Shown: one piece after another, positions 35,229-43,668 of the stretch
Layout of the letters: each line of letters opens with the position of its first letter
Numbering within the stretch: position 1 is the first letter of the stretch
DNA from: JAENVU01 sp046598395
GTDB taxonomy: Bacteria; Actinomycetota; Acidimicrobiia; IMCC26256; JAENVU01
Assembly: GCA_046598395.1 (NCBI GenBank)
Contig: JBKJIQ010000047.1
Location: forward strand, 62,001-126,000
Reading direction: 5' to 3'
Length of the DNA: 64,000 nt
Position numbers and translations under genes: made by a program
The notes under the pieces: generated by a model
The model's input: the letters and a program-made list of their open reading frames with translations, nothing else
What the model was told of the DNA's origin: nothing
Databases searched by the model: none

Positions 35229-35827
35229 TCAGACCCGACGCGAAGCGGGTGACAATCCAGTACCGCGGGGAGCAGCATGCTGGACTCCCCATATGGGCAC
35301 CGAGCAATCGTCGCACCCCGAATCAAGATCGACGCGTGCCATCGACTCGAACGGCGTATCCGTGGCATAAGCGCAAGCGGTACCGACATCGATGACCGTC
35401 TTCTCCCATTGAAGAACGCCGTATGCAGGTCACGTTGTACTGGTGTGGGCACAAATTGGAACAGGCTGCGATAGGCACCGCTGTTTGGCCCTACCCGCGA
35501 AAAGCTCAAATCGTAAAGCTTCGGTGTGATTGTCACGATCAGACCAACGGACTCATCCGCTTGCGACGGCGCCGGGGGCGCGTCCCAAGAAACCACCAGG
35601 CTCTCGCCAACCACCTTCAGCCGGACCCTCGTTTCCTTCACCCTTCCGGCAGCCCCACATTTCGCCCATGGCGTTGAGCGCACCCGCTGAGGTGTCGTCG
35701 CCGCGCACGCACGACTACTGGAACAGTTTCGGCTGGCCGCTCCATCTTCGCCGCCACAGGCAGCCGTCGAAACGAGGATCAGCGCGATGACGGCGGCGGG
35801 GTGTAACCGCCGATGGCCCATGGACAT
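35229..35827 (-). pseudogene. Frameshifted lipoprotein gene
   Basis: The gene starts with a good lipoprotein signal (AAVIALILVSTAAC) and reads a plausible extracellular sequence (VVGESLVVSWDAPP, IVTITPKLYDLSF, ending in HTAFFNG). At about 35400 the frame becomes nonsense, while the neighbouring frame continues sensibly as EKTVIDVGTACAYATDTP, then DSGCDDCSVPIWG, to a stop at 35229. Loss of one G from a GGGG run explains the break. DNA here is visibly richer in A+T than the neighbours, suggesting acquired material. Part of the segment just after the lipobox is low quality and may hide a second indel. A sequencing error is possible. Confidence 0.6.
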
Positions 35828-35869
35828 CTGGGACCCCAGATCAAGCCTCAAAGCAGCAGCTTCATCGGC

Positions 35870-36490
35870 CTATCGCCAGGCCGCGAGCACCGCGCCGGTC
35901 AGGGTCAAGGTCGCCACGAGCGAGAGCGTGTTCGCGATGACCGCCGCCGCGTAATCGTCGGGCACTCCGGCAACCGCGTCGGTGGGCATCACGAATTGGT
36001 AGCCGCGGTTCACCGCGTCGAACGCGAAGTTGGTCATCCCGATGTTGACCGATACGCCGACGCCCACAATCGTGGTCACCCCCAAGTTGCGCAACATCGG
36101 ATCGAGCTGCGTCCCCGTCATCGGACCAAGGCCGTGATGGCGACCCAACACCACATCGCGCGCATCAACGCCGATCGCCGCGGGGACTCCCACCGCGTCC
36201 GATCCCGGCGCCAGCTGTACCGCAGCCTTGCGCACCCCGGCAAACAGACGCGCGTTGCGGTTCGCACCAACGAGATCGGAACGGGTCTCCGCCGTGCAAT
36301 GAAACACCGGTACCCCAATCTCGCGGGCACGTGCCGCGAGCGCAGCACAGTGTTCGATCAACCCGACGCGCGCGCCGGACGCCGCGAGCTCGGGCAACAC
36401 CGACGGTTCGCCCACTACACCGTTCTGCACCTCCTGCAACACGAGCGCGGTGTGGCCGGCTGCAACCAACTCGGACAGATCCAGGGCCAT
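35870..36490 (-). CDS. Isochorismatase-fold hydrolase without the catalytic cysteine
   Basis: 206 residues of the isochorismatase-like alpha/beta fold (VLQEVQNGVVG start, a cis-peptide-region GVGVSVNIGMTN, DAVNRGYQ and NTLSLVATL at the end). Cysteine-hydrolase members have Cys where this protein has Gly (VNIGMTN), so it is more like the Cys-free isochorismatase branch; ordinary amidase chemistry is unlikely. The first acidic residue is Glu (QEVQ) rather than Asp. I start at the ATG of 36490, seven bases after GGAGG, two bases beyond the stop of the AMP-ligase gene. Confidence 0.82.
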   Translation of the reverse strand: MALDLSELVAAGHTALVLQEVQNGVVGEPSVLPELAASGARVGLIEHCAALAARAREIGVPVFHCTAETRSDLVGANRNARLFAGVRKAAVQLAPGSDAVGVPAAIGVDARDVVLGRHHGLGPMTGTQLDPMLRNLGVTTIVGVGVSVNIGMTNFAFDAVNRGYQFVMPTDAVAGVPDDYAAAVIANTLSLVATLTLTGAVLAAWR

Positions 36491-36492
36491 GG

Positions 36493-38196
36493 TCATTCCT
36501 CCGCGAACTGCAAATCGGCGTCGTCCATCAACACGGCCTTCACGACTTTGCCCGTGGCGTTTCGGGGCAGCGGCTCGGTGCGGAACTCCCAGTGCGTCGG
36601 GACCTTGAAATAGGCAAGCGTCTCCGCACAAAAGGCCGAGAGTTCCTCGGGCGTTGCGGTCATGTCCGGCATCGCCACGATGACCGCCTTGACCTCCTGG
36701 CCGAGCGCTTCATGATCCACCGGAATCACGGCAACTTCTGCGACCGCAGGATGTGCCTCTAACCGGTTTTCGATCTCGATTGGGTAGATGTTCTCACCGC
36801 CGCGCAGGATGAGATCGCGCTTGCGGGTTGCGAGGTAGAGGCGCCCGCCTTCTATGTGTCCGATGTCGCCGGTTCGAAGCCATCCGCCCGCCAGAATGGT
36901 GGCCGCGGTCTCCTCGGGTCTGCCCCAATATCCCGGCATCACCATGGGACCGCGCAGGAGGATCTCGCCGTCTTCTCCGTCGGGCAGCGCCGCGCCCATC
37001 ACACCATCGTCGGAGACATCGCGAATCGTCAGCTGCACCGTCGGCAACGGCCGGCCGGCCGACTCGGGAAAGGCAACCAGTTCATCTCCCGCGTTGATCG
37101 TCGCCAACGCGGCGCACTCCGTCTGTCCGTACCCCACGCCCATGGCCCCGCGCAGGTTCGGGATCGCCTCGCGTGCCTTTTCCAAGAGCGCGGGCGAGAA
37201 CGCCGAGCCACCGCCACCGCCTTGACGCAACCCGGTGAGGTCGTACTCCGCCAAGCGAGGGTGATGAATCACTCGGTGCAACATCGTCACCGTGTACGAC
37301 CAGCCAGTAATCCCCTCGTCCTGAATCAGGCCCATCACCACCTCGGGATCGAACCGACCGAGGGTCCACACCGAGCGCGTTCCGGAAATCATGAACGCGA
37401 TGGCACCCATGTGGAGACCGGAAACGTGGAACAGCGGGTACGTGACCAACTGACAGACCGGGACTCCGCTCGCCGCTCCCCGCTTGCTCATGGCCATCCG
37501 TGCTCCATGAAAGAATGAGATTCCGATGGCGGCGAGCACGTTGCGATGCGTGTTCACCGCGCCCTTGGGCCGTCCCGTGGTTCCGCTCGTGTAAAGAATC
37601 AGTGCAGGGTCGTCCTCGGCAATGGGCTGGGTCGGCAGTGGCTCATCCGGATAGGCATTCCACGCGCGCTCGAACTCGTCCTCGATCACCAGCGTCGGAA
37701 CCCCCGGGTCTTCGCCACCGAGACGTTCGAGCCGTTTGCGGTCGGCGATGAGCAAGGCGGGGTCACAATCCGCGATGCCGTAACGGATTTCGTCACCCAC
37801 CCACCAACCATTGAGCCCCACCGCGATCGCACCCAAGCTGATCGTCGCCCAGAACGCCACAATCCATTCGGGGCAGTTCGCCGCGAGAATCGCGACTCGA
37901 TCGCCGGGACCGACACCGTATTCCTCACGCAGGACCCGGGCGACCGACGCCACCGCGCGCTGATGCTCACGGTGGGTGACCACGCGTCGCGTGTCGCGGT
38001 CACAGAACACCACGTACTCGCGATCGTCGAAGGCCTCCGCAGCCACGAGTGCATCCCGAAGGTTGGTAAGGCGGTTGGCAAACACCGTCATCGATTCGCC
38101 GCCCACCACTGCGGTCGTCACCTCAAAGAAGCCGCCCGACGCAGTCAACTGCACTTCGAGCGCGGCCATGCCATCTGGAATCCCGGCTGCGTCCAC
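36493..38196 (-). CDS. Long-chain-type acyl-CoA ligase (AMP-dependent)
   Basis: About 567 residues. LYTSGTTGRPKGA P-loop, GYGQTECAAL adenylate motif, WLRTGDIG hinge and PRNATGKVVKAVL catalytic Lys define an ANL acyl-CoA synthetase. The GTG start at 38196 is chosen because TAGCCT (38204-38209) lies seven bases upstream, the leaderless pattern seen repeatedly here; an ATG at 38169 is an alternative. The isochorismatase-fold gene follows directly in the same operon. Substrate is unknown. Confidence 0.87.
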   Translation of the reverse strand: MDAAGIPDGMAALEVQLTASGGFFEVTTAVVGGESMTVFANRLTNLRDALVAAEAFDDREYVVFCDRDTRRVVTHREHQRAVASVARVLREEYGVGPGDRVAILAANCPEWIVAFWATISLGAIAVGLNGWWVGDEIRYGIADCDPALLIADRKRLERLGGEDPGVPTLVIEDEFERAWNAYPDEPLPTQPIAEDDPALILYTSGTTGRPKGAVNTHRNVLAAIGISFFHGARMAMSKRGAASGVPVCQLVTYPLFHVSGLHMGAIAFMISGTRSVWTLGRFDPEVVMGLIQDEGITGWSYTVTMLHRVIHHPRLAEYDLTGLRQGGGGGSAFSPALLEKAREAIPNLRGAMGVGYGQTECAALATINAGDELVAFPESAGRPLPTVQLTIRDVSDDGVMGAALPDGEDGEILLRGPMVMPGYWGRPEETAATILAGGWLRTGDIGHIEGGRLYLATRKRDLILRGGENIYPIEIENRLEAHPAVAEVAVIPVDHEALGQEVKAVIVAMPDMTATPEELSAFCAETLAYFKVPTHWEFRTEPLPRNATGKVVKAVLMDDADLQFAEE

Positions 38197-38417
38197 CTCG
38201 CGGAGGCTAGCCACGCACGGCGAGACCCAACGGGAGCCCAAGGCTCAGAAAATATTCTCCGCGTGACTAGGAATTCGTCGGCTCATCGTGCACAATGGGT
38301 GGGTCCCCGGGAGCAGGCTGCGGGCCACCCTGCCCGGTCCGCCGGTCGCCCCGGGGGCATTTCATTTTCGCAGCAAAAACCGTCAACTCCTGCGGTCGTT
38401 CTGTCGATGTACCCACC

Positions 38418-39254
38418 ATGGTCACCCGGCGCGTCTCCCCCGTGCTCGTCCTCGTCGCAGGCTTGATCTGCGGGGTGACGGCGGGCGCGGCGTGGGCCGT
38501 GTCCTCGACCGCGCGCGACGAGCGCACCATTCTCAACGAGGCATACAGCATCGCGCGGAGTGAACCGGTTCGCGAGATCTTCGCTCGTCAGATCGCCGAG
38601 GCGTTCGTACCGCATTCCGCGGCGAGTTCACCGGCCGACTTGATCCGTTCGAACGACATCGGCCGCAAGGCGGTGGAATCCCCCGCGTTCCAGCAGGCGT
38701 TCGCCACCGCACTCGTGCCGATCTATCAACACTTGGTGCGCGGAACCACGGGTGACATCGTGCTCGACCCTGCCCTCGTGCAACAGGCAATCGCTTCCAC
38801 CGGCGCCCAGGCGCCGCCGGACTTCTCGCTACAGATCGCGAGTGACGACATCCCCGACCTCCGGCCGACCCTCGACTTCATGAAAGCTGTCGCCGGCGCA
38901 CTCGGCGCACTCGCGGTGCTCCTCATCGGCGTCGGACTGGGAATCGCGCCCCATCGCGGCCGAGCGGTGATGCGCATTGGGCGCTGGCTCATCACGACCG
39001 GTCTGATCACCATCCTCGTGTTCTGGGCGCTCCCCAACCTCGCACTGCTTCCACTCGGAGGTTGGATCGGGGTCATCGGGATCGTGCTCGCCACCGGAGA
39101 TTGGCTGGTGGTTCCGGCGTCGGTGCTCACGGCGTTGGGAATCGTGATCGTCGTCATGGGTCGCGCGGGCGAAGCCGAAGAACGGCGTCGCACACTCTCG
39201 GTCATTCCCAGCCGCGTGGGCCGGGTTCCAACCCGAGCCAGCATCTCGACCTAG
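38418..39254 (+). CDS. Predicted membrane protein of unknown function
   Basis: 278 residues. One N-terminal membrane helix (about 8-28), an exported domain of roughly 140 residues (REIFARQIAEAFV, ALVPIYQHLV), then three or four helices between 155 and 250 and a short cytoplasmic tail. No catalytic motif or family is recognised. Its ATG has no strong SD. The 220-bp region upstream contains a GC-rich inverted repeat (GGGTGG...CCACCC, about 38294-38333) and a small A/T-rich patch but no gene. Confidence 0.65.
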   Translation: MVTRRVSPVLVLVAGLICGVTAGAAWAVSSTARDERTILNEAYSIARSEPVREIFARQIAEAFVPHSAASSPADLIRSNDIGRKAVESPAFQQAFATALVPIYQHLVRGTTGDIVLDPALVQQAIASTGAQAPPDFSLQIASDDIPDLRPTLDFMKAVAGALGALAVLLIGVGLGIAPHRGRAVMRIGRWLITTGLITILVFWALPNLALLPLGGWIGVIGIVLATGDWLVVPASVLTALGIVIVVMGRAGEAEERRRTLSVIPSRVGRVPTRASIST

Positions 39255-39260
39255 CCGGAA

Positions 39261-40328
39261 CTAACCCTCGGTCAGTCCAGCGATCGCGCGATCGCGAACC
39301 CCGACGAAGCGCTCGAGCACCTGGTCGGCCCACGTTGCGTCATCAGGAGCAAATGCGGCGCGCAGCTGTTCCTTGATGGCCGGCGCCACCGGTCCTTGCG
39401 GATCCGAATACCCATGGAGCCAAGCGTCGGCGCGCAACGCGTCGGACACCGCCACGATGTCGACGGTCCCCCACTCGATCGCCACTCCTGCAACGCCCAC
39501 CCCCGGCAACCAGGTCTCTATCGCGTCGAGCACATCGCCACGGACGTCGGCCGAAACCGACGTCCCCTCGCTCGGAATCAGGTAGCCGTCGAAGCAGGTA
39601 TCGAGGCGCGCCTTCCCGGCACGGTCGGGATGACTCGCGATGAGTTCGCCGTGACCCCGTTCGCCCAGCCCGGTATGGAGGTCGAGAATTGCGACGCTGC
39701 GGGCGCCGGAGAGACGTTCGCGCACAATCCGCTCCAACGTGTGATGGGACCAGACTCTCGCGTGACCGCCGAAGAAAATTCCGGTCGGATGGTGGTACTG
39801 CCCACTGCTCACTGCGGCTTGGAGACCATCGAATCCATTGCGACCCGCGAACTCGAGCAACGTTTCCGCGGTCGCCTGTCGGACTTGGTCGTCCCAGACG
39901 GCGGGGACCAGGGCGGCGGCAAGTTCGTCGTAGCCGGGATTGTCGGGGAGCGCATCGTCGAAGTCGATGCCGTTGCGATTGAGGTCCACGTTGTCTTCGT
40001 TCACCCGCCGGATCCACGCGAAGCCATACGGGTTGATCGCGTGAATCATCGTCACGGAAAGATCGCCGGGTAGGGGCACACCGTCGCGGAGCCAACTCGT
40101 CTGGCACAGGCTCCCGGCAAAGCCTTCCACGCCGTGGGTACCGGAGATCAGAAGGAGTCGGTTCGCGGCATCCTGGGCACCGAAGGTGGCGACGTCAGTA
40201 GCCAGCGCGGCGCCATCCGGTCCACGTTCTGGATGATCGAACGTTGTGATCGCTCCCCCGGCGGCGAGAGCGGCGTCGAGAAACCCCTGACGAGCGTGTG
40301 TGAAGTCGGGCGCCAGCCTCACGGGCAT
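39261..40328 (-). CDS. DUF2817 (M14-like zinc carboxypeptidase-related) protein
   Basis: 355 residues. Putative zinc ligands are in LLISGTHGVEGFAGS (His and Glu, as in M14 HxxE) and ILDLHTGLGERGHGE (third His). NPYGFAWIRRVNEDNVDLNRN is the substrate-arginine-region motif shared by DUF2817 and M14 peptidases. A cytoplasmic peptidase or amidohydrolase is likely; no signal peptide is present. ATG at 40328 is preferred over the upstream frame start. It lies 19 bp after the lipoprotein gene on the same strand. Confidence 0.83.
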   Translation of the reverse strand: MPVRLAPDFTHARQGFLDAALAAGGAITTFDHPERGPDGAALATDVATFGAQDAANRLLLISGTHGVEGFAGSLCQTSWLRDGVPLPGDLSVTMIHAINPYGFAWIRRVNEDNVDLNRNGIDFDDALPDNPGYDELAAALVPAVWDDQVRQATAETLLEFAGRNGFDGLQAAVSSGQYHHPTGIFFGGHARVWSHHTLERIVRERLSGARSVAILDLHTGLGERGHGELIASHPDRAGKARLDTCFDGYLIPSEGTSVSADVRGDVLDAIETWLPGVGVAGVAIEWGTVDIVAVSDALRADAWLHGYSDPQGPVAPAIKEQLRAAFAPDDATWADQVLERFVGVRDRAIAGLTEG

Positions 40329-40347
40329 CGACCGACGACCTTCGGCT

Positions 40348-40857
40348 CTACGACTGGACCGGTTCGCCCGCCGCGGTAACGGCGTACCAAACATCGCCCA
40401 ACGCGTTGCCGTTCACATCACCCGGCGCCGCGTCACCCGTGAACGTGTAGAGCAGGTGGCCGTTGTAGCTCACCCATTTCTCGCCGTTCGCCTGCTCAGG
40501 CGTGGCCGCCTTCTTCGTGAGCCCCGCACCCAGCGTGACCGACTCGGTCGCCTTCAGCGGCGGCCAGGCCGCCAGGACCCCGGCGGGGACTTTCGAGGTG
40601 GGAGACGTTCCGTCCGGCACGTAGAGATAGAGGACCATGCCTTTGGAGTTAGCAACAACCTTCCCGAGTGTGGTGTCGGCGAGTTGCAATGTAGTTTGCC
40701 CCGCGGGCGCCGCTGCGGTACTCGAACTCGCCGACTTCGACGGCTTCGTGGGAGTTGAGCCATAGACCCCGCCACCTTTGCTACCGCTGCTGCTTCCACA
40801 CGCGCTCGCGAGCACCGCAACGCCCACTACCGCTCCGAGCCATTTGCGATTGATCAT
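40348..40857 (-). CDS. COG4315-type lipoprotein with Yx(F/W/Y)xxD repeats
   Basis: 169 residues. Signal with lipobox VLASAC, a Ser/Thr/Lys-rich spacer, then the two repeat motifs of the family, MVLYLYVPDGT and LLYTFTGDAAPGD, followed by GDVWYAV. Members are surface lipoproteins of unknown function, sometimes linked to haem or redox stress. ATG behind GAGGAGG at five-base spacing; a TACGAT -10 box (40880-40885) gives it its own promoter. Confidence 0.87.
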   Translation of the reverse strand: MINRKWLGAVVGVAVLASACGSSSGSKGGGVYGSTPTKPSKSASSSTAAAPAGQTTLQLADTTLGKVVANSKGMVLYLYVPDGTSPTSKVPAGVLAAWPPLKATESVTLGAGLTKKAATPEQANGEKWVSYNGHLLYTFTGDAAPGDVNGNALGDVWYAVTAAGEPVQS

Positions 40858-40892
40858 GGGTCCTCCTCTGGACCTGGCCATCGTAGGCACGC

Positions 40893-42614
40893 TCAGCGCG
40901 TCGACACTGTCGCGGTATCGCGGCCCGACCGCAGAATCGTTCCCGGCGTAGCGCCGGTCGCGGCATTTGCGGTGACCGTCTCAACTCCATTGACCAACAC
41001 GTGCTCTATTCCGTACGCGCCCGCGGTCAGCCGCGCGGAACCACCAGGAAGGTCCGCGACGAGCGTGGCGTGTTCCGATCCGATCGTGGCGGGGTCGAAC
41101 ACCACCAAATCGGCTCGTTGCCCAGTCGCGAGCACACCGCGATCTCGAAGCCCGAACAGGCGGGCCGGATCGCTGGTGATCATCTGCACCGCCGATTCCA
41201 CCGAGACCAGTTGGCGGTCCCGGATCATGTCGCCCAAGAATCGCGTGGTGTACGGGGCGCCGCACATGCGGTCAAGGTGCGCGCCGGCGTCGGACCCTCC
41301 GAGCATTGCGCGCGGGTCCTCCCACACCTCTTTGCGGAGGTCCCATGACGCGGCGTCGCCGTCGGGTGCAATCGGCCAGAGAATCGTGCGGAGATCATCG
41401 GCAACCACGATGTCGATCAACGTCGCGAATGGATCCGTCCCGCGTTCCGCGGCCACGGCTTTCACCGTCCGACCTTTGAGCCCCTCATTGGCCGCCGAGT
41501 ACGTGTCGCCGAGGACGTAGTTCGTCCAATCGGCGAGACGACGGAACACCCCCGCCTCCTCACTGTTCGCGCGGGCATTCATCCATTCACGAGTCTCGGG
41601 GTTCTTGAGCTTCGCTATTCGATCCGCCACCGGCAAGTTCAACACGTCGCCCCACCCGGGCAGCATGTTGAGTGCGCAGTAACTCAGAAAGCTCATGTTC
41701 ATGGGCACCAGGACTGGCATGGTCAACGCCACCACCCGTCCCCCGAGTTCGCGGGCGCGATCCGCGGCCGAAAGTTGGCGCGGCACGCGTTGGGGTACTC
41801 GGGAGTCGACCGTCAAGACGTTCCAGTTCAGGGGTCGGCCTCCGGCAGCCGACATGCGAGCGAGGAGATCGATCTCGTCATCGTCGAACTGATCGAGACA
41901 GCCGTCGATGATTGCTTCGAGCGACGTGCCCTCATGGTCGCCGACGGCCGCGCACAACGCGAGCACCTCAGCCTCGCTCGCCCACCGGGACGCGACAGGC
42001 TGGCCGTCACCGTCCGAGTGAGTCTTCGACAGCGTGGTGGAGAAGCCCAGACCACCGGCGTCGATCGCAGTGTGCAACTCGCGCACCATCGCTTCGATCT
42101 CGGCGTCGGTGGCTTCCCGACCCACCGCTTCCGCGCCCATCACGTAGCGCCGCAACGCGCAATGGCCCACAAGGAAGCCCGCGTTCACCGCCACCTTGCC
42201 ATCGAGTCGGCCCAGATATTGCGCAAAGGTTTCCCAGTCCCATTCGACGCCGTGTTCCAACGCGGTCAGCGGCATCCCCTCGACCTTGGCCATCATGCGC
42301 CGGAGGTAGTCGGCATCCTCCGCGTGCAACGGCGCGAGCGTAAAGCCGCAGTTGCCGCCGATCACGGTGGTCACCCCGTGCACATTGCTCGGCGACGCGC
42401 TGGCATCCCAGAAGAGCTGTGCGTCGTAGTGGGTGTGCGGATCGACGAACCCCGGCGTCACCATGAGGCCGCCGGCGTCAATCTCGCGCTGCGCACTTCC
42501 CTCGACATCACCCACTTCGACGATGAGCCCGTCCTGTACTGCGACGTCGGCTTGGCGAGCCGAAGCACCCGTACCGTCCACGACCGTCGCGCCCTTCACC
42601 ACTACGTCGAACAT
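40893..42614 (-). CDS. N-acyl-D-amino-acid deacylase family amidohydrolase
   Basis: 573 residues of the D-aminoacylase branch of the amidohydrolase superfamily: metal motif GFVDPHTHYDAQ, GNCGFTLAPL (bridging Cys region), GHCALRRYVMG, LGGSDAGAHLD (terminal Asp) and the C-terminal small beta domain (GQRADLVVFDP, VLVNGVE). It should hydrolyse an N-acyl-D-amino acid or a related cyclic amide. ATG behind GGAGG. The frame is open about 220 codons further upstream, but that part is shadow of the thioesterase gene. Its promoter carries the TCTGAC-N5-GTCAGA palindrome. Confidence 0.88.
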   Translation of the reverse strand: MFDVVVKGATVVDGTGASARQADVAVQDGLIVEVGDVEGSAQREIDAGGLMVTPGFVDPHTHYDAQLFWDASASPSNVHGVTTVIGGNCGFTLAPLHAEDADYLRRMMAKVEGMPLTALEHGVEWDWETFAQYLGRLDGKVAVNAGFLVGHCALRRYVMGAEAVGREATDAEIEAMVRELHTAIDAGGLGFSTTLSKTHSDGDGQPVASRWASEAEVLALCAAVGDHEGTSLEAIIDGCLDQFDDDEIDLLARMSAAGGRPLNWNVLTVDSRVPQRVPRQLSAADRARELGGRVVALTMPVLVPMNMSFLSYCALNMLPGWGDVLNLPVADRIAKLKNPETREWMNARANSEEAGVFRRLADWTNYVLGDTYSAANEGLKGRTVKAVAAERGTDPFATLIDIVVADDLRTILWPIAPDGDAASWDLRKEVWEDPRAMLGGSDAGAHLDRMCGAPYTTRFLGDMIRDRQLVSVESAVQMITSDPARLFGLRDRGVLATGQRADLVVFDPATIGSEHATLVADLPGGSARLTAGAYGIEHVLVNGVETVTANAATGATPGTILRSGRDTATVSTR

Positions 42615-42642
42615 CACAACCTCCGCGCACTCGCACCACAGA

Positions 42643-42662
42643 TCTGACGAGTTGTCAGAGTA
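42643..42662 (-). promoter_or_regulatory. Deacylase promoter with TCTGAC-N5-GTCAGA operator
   Basis: TCTGACGAGTTGTCAGA at 42643-42659, identical in arm sequence and spacing to the site at 33720. It overlaps a minus-strand TACTCT -10 box (42657-42662), so bound protein would block RNA polymerase. Confidence 0.6.
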
Positions 42663-42721
42663 GAGGTTGCCGGCGACGGGTCGATATTTCTCCATTCGAT
42701 CCGCGTACTCGGACCGTGGAC

Positions 42722-43579
42722 TCAGGGGCGTTGCTCGGGGTTGGGATTCAGCGCACGGGGTCGACACAGCATCTGCTGACCGCCCGTCGCGAGCAGCACG
42801 CCCGACTCGGACCACACCGAGCCGACACCGGATACCAATCCGTCGCCAGCCGACGGCGAGTGGGCATCGGTCAAGAGAAACTCGCTCGACGGATCGAGCG
42901 CGTGGAAACGCGCCTGCACGTCGATACTCGGCGCGTACCAATCGGTGTTGTCGGGATGCCCACGCATGGCGACCGGCCAGAGCACCGTGTCGAGCACCAA
43001 GAGCGAGCGACCGGCATCGACGAACGGGTCGTCGAAGGTTGCCGTAGGCCGAAACCGGTACCACGCGTTCTCGTGGAACTCCCCGGCCGGGCGGTTGTCC
43101 CAATCGTCGATCCAGTCGCAGGGCCGAAACTCGAGGTTGTCCCAAAATGCAAACTGGGGTCCCGGGGAGATACCCGCGGCCGCCATCCGCTCGCCCGCGG
43201 TCGGACACGACTGCGGGCCAAGCACGTCGGGCATCGTCCACGCAGCGTGCTCGAGGCCATCCACCTCGCCGACCACCCAAGTCATCGCTTCGAGAATCGG
43301 CGCACCGCGCTGACTCATCGACACTCCGATGGATTCCACCCGTTTCGTCCGTCGCAACGTCCGCACCGACAACTCGACCGTGTCGAAATCCGCCACACCG
43401 AGGAAATGACAGGAGAACGAAGCCGGTCGCCGCAGATCGGTATGAGCACCGGCCGCCCGCAACGCTAAGGCAGCGAGGAACCCGCCATTCGGTCCCCAGA
43501 TCTCCCAGTCACGTGTGATCTGACCGGTGAACCGACCGTCAGCGCCGACCACGGCGGTATCAACATCAAGTGCGCCCAT
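42722..43579 (-). CDS. Thioesterase-superfamily (TesB-like, double hot-dog) protein
   Basis: 285 residues. The N-terminal half has the acyl-CoA thioesterase N-domain features (GQITRDWEIWGPNGGFLAALALRA, then FSCHFLG) and the C-terminal half a second hot-dog (YAPSIDVQARFHAL, LATGGQQMLCRPR). It probably hydrolyses an acyl-CoA. ATG at 43579 with TACGAT (43587-43592) seven bases upstream, hence leaderless. It is divergent from the FadD3-like ligase, consistent with shared acyl-CoA metabolism. Confidence 0.83.
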   Translation of the reverse strand: MGALDVDTAVVGADGRFTGQITRDWEIWGPNGGFLAALALRAAGAHTDLRRPASFSCHFLGVADFDTVELSVRTLRRTKRVESIGVSMSQRGAPILEAMTWVVGEVDGLEHAAWTMPDVLGPQSCPTAGERMAAAGISPGPQFAFWDNLEFRPCDWIDDWDNRPAGEFHENAWYRFRPTATFDDPFVDAGRSLLVLDTVLWPVAMRGHPDNTDWYAPSIDVQARFHALDPSSEFLLTDAHSPSAGDGLVSGVGSVWSESGVLLATGGQQMLCRPRALNPNPEQRP

Positions 43580-43668
43580 CGCCGAGATCGTACGGAACGA
43601 ACCTGCTTGGCGCCCAGCAATAATCGCCCGGCGGTATCCTCCGGCGGAATCTGACCGAGGAGCACCAG

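Noticed and set aside
38242..38417. A possible small structured RNA in the GC-rich stretch before the membrane protein gene
   Set aside because: A GGGTGG...CCACCC pairing exists, but no SRP RNA, RNase P, 6S or riboswitch core could be recognised, so it is mentioned only as an inverted repeat.
42615..43280. A 220-codon N-terminal extension of the N-acyl-D-amino-acid deacylase
   Set aside because: The extension is shadow of the thioesterase-like gene; GGAGG before the ATG at 42614 and the operator upstream fix the shorter start.
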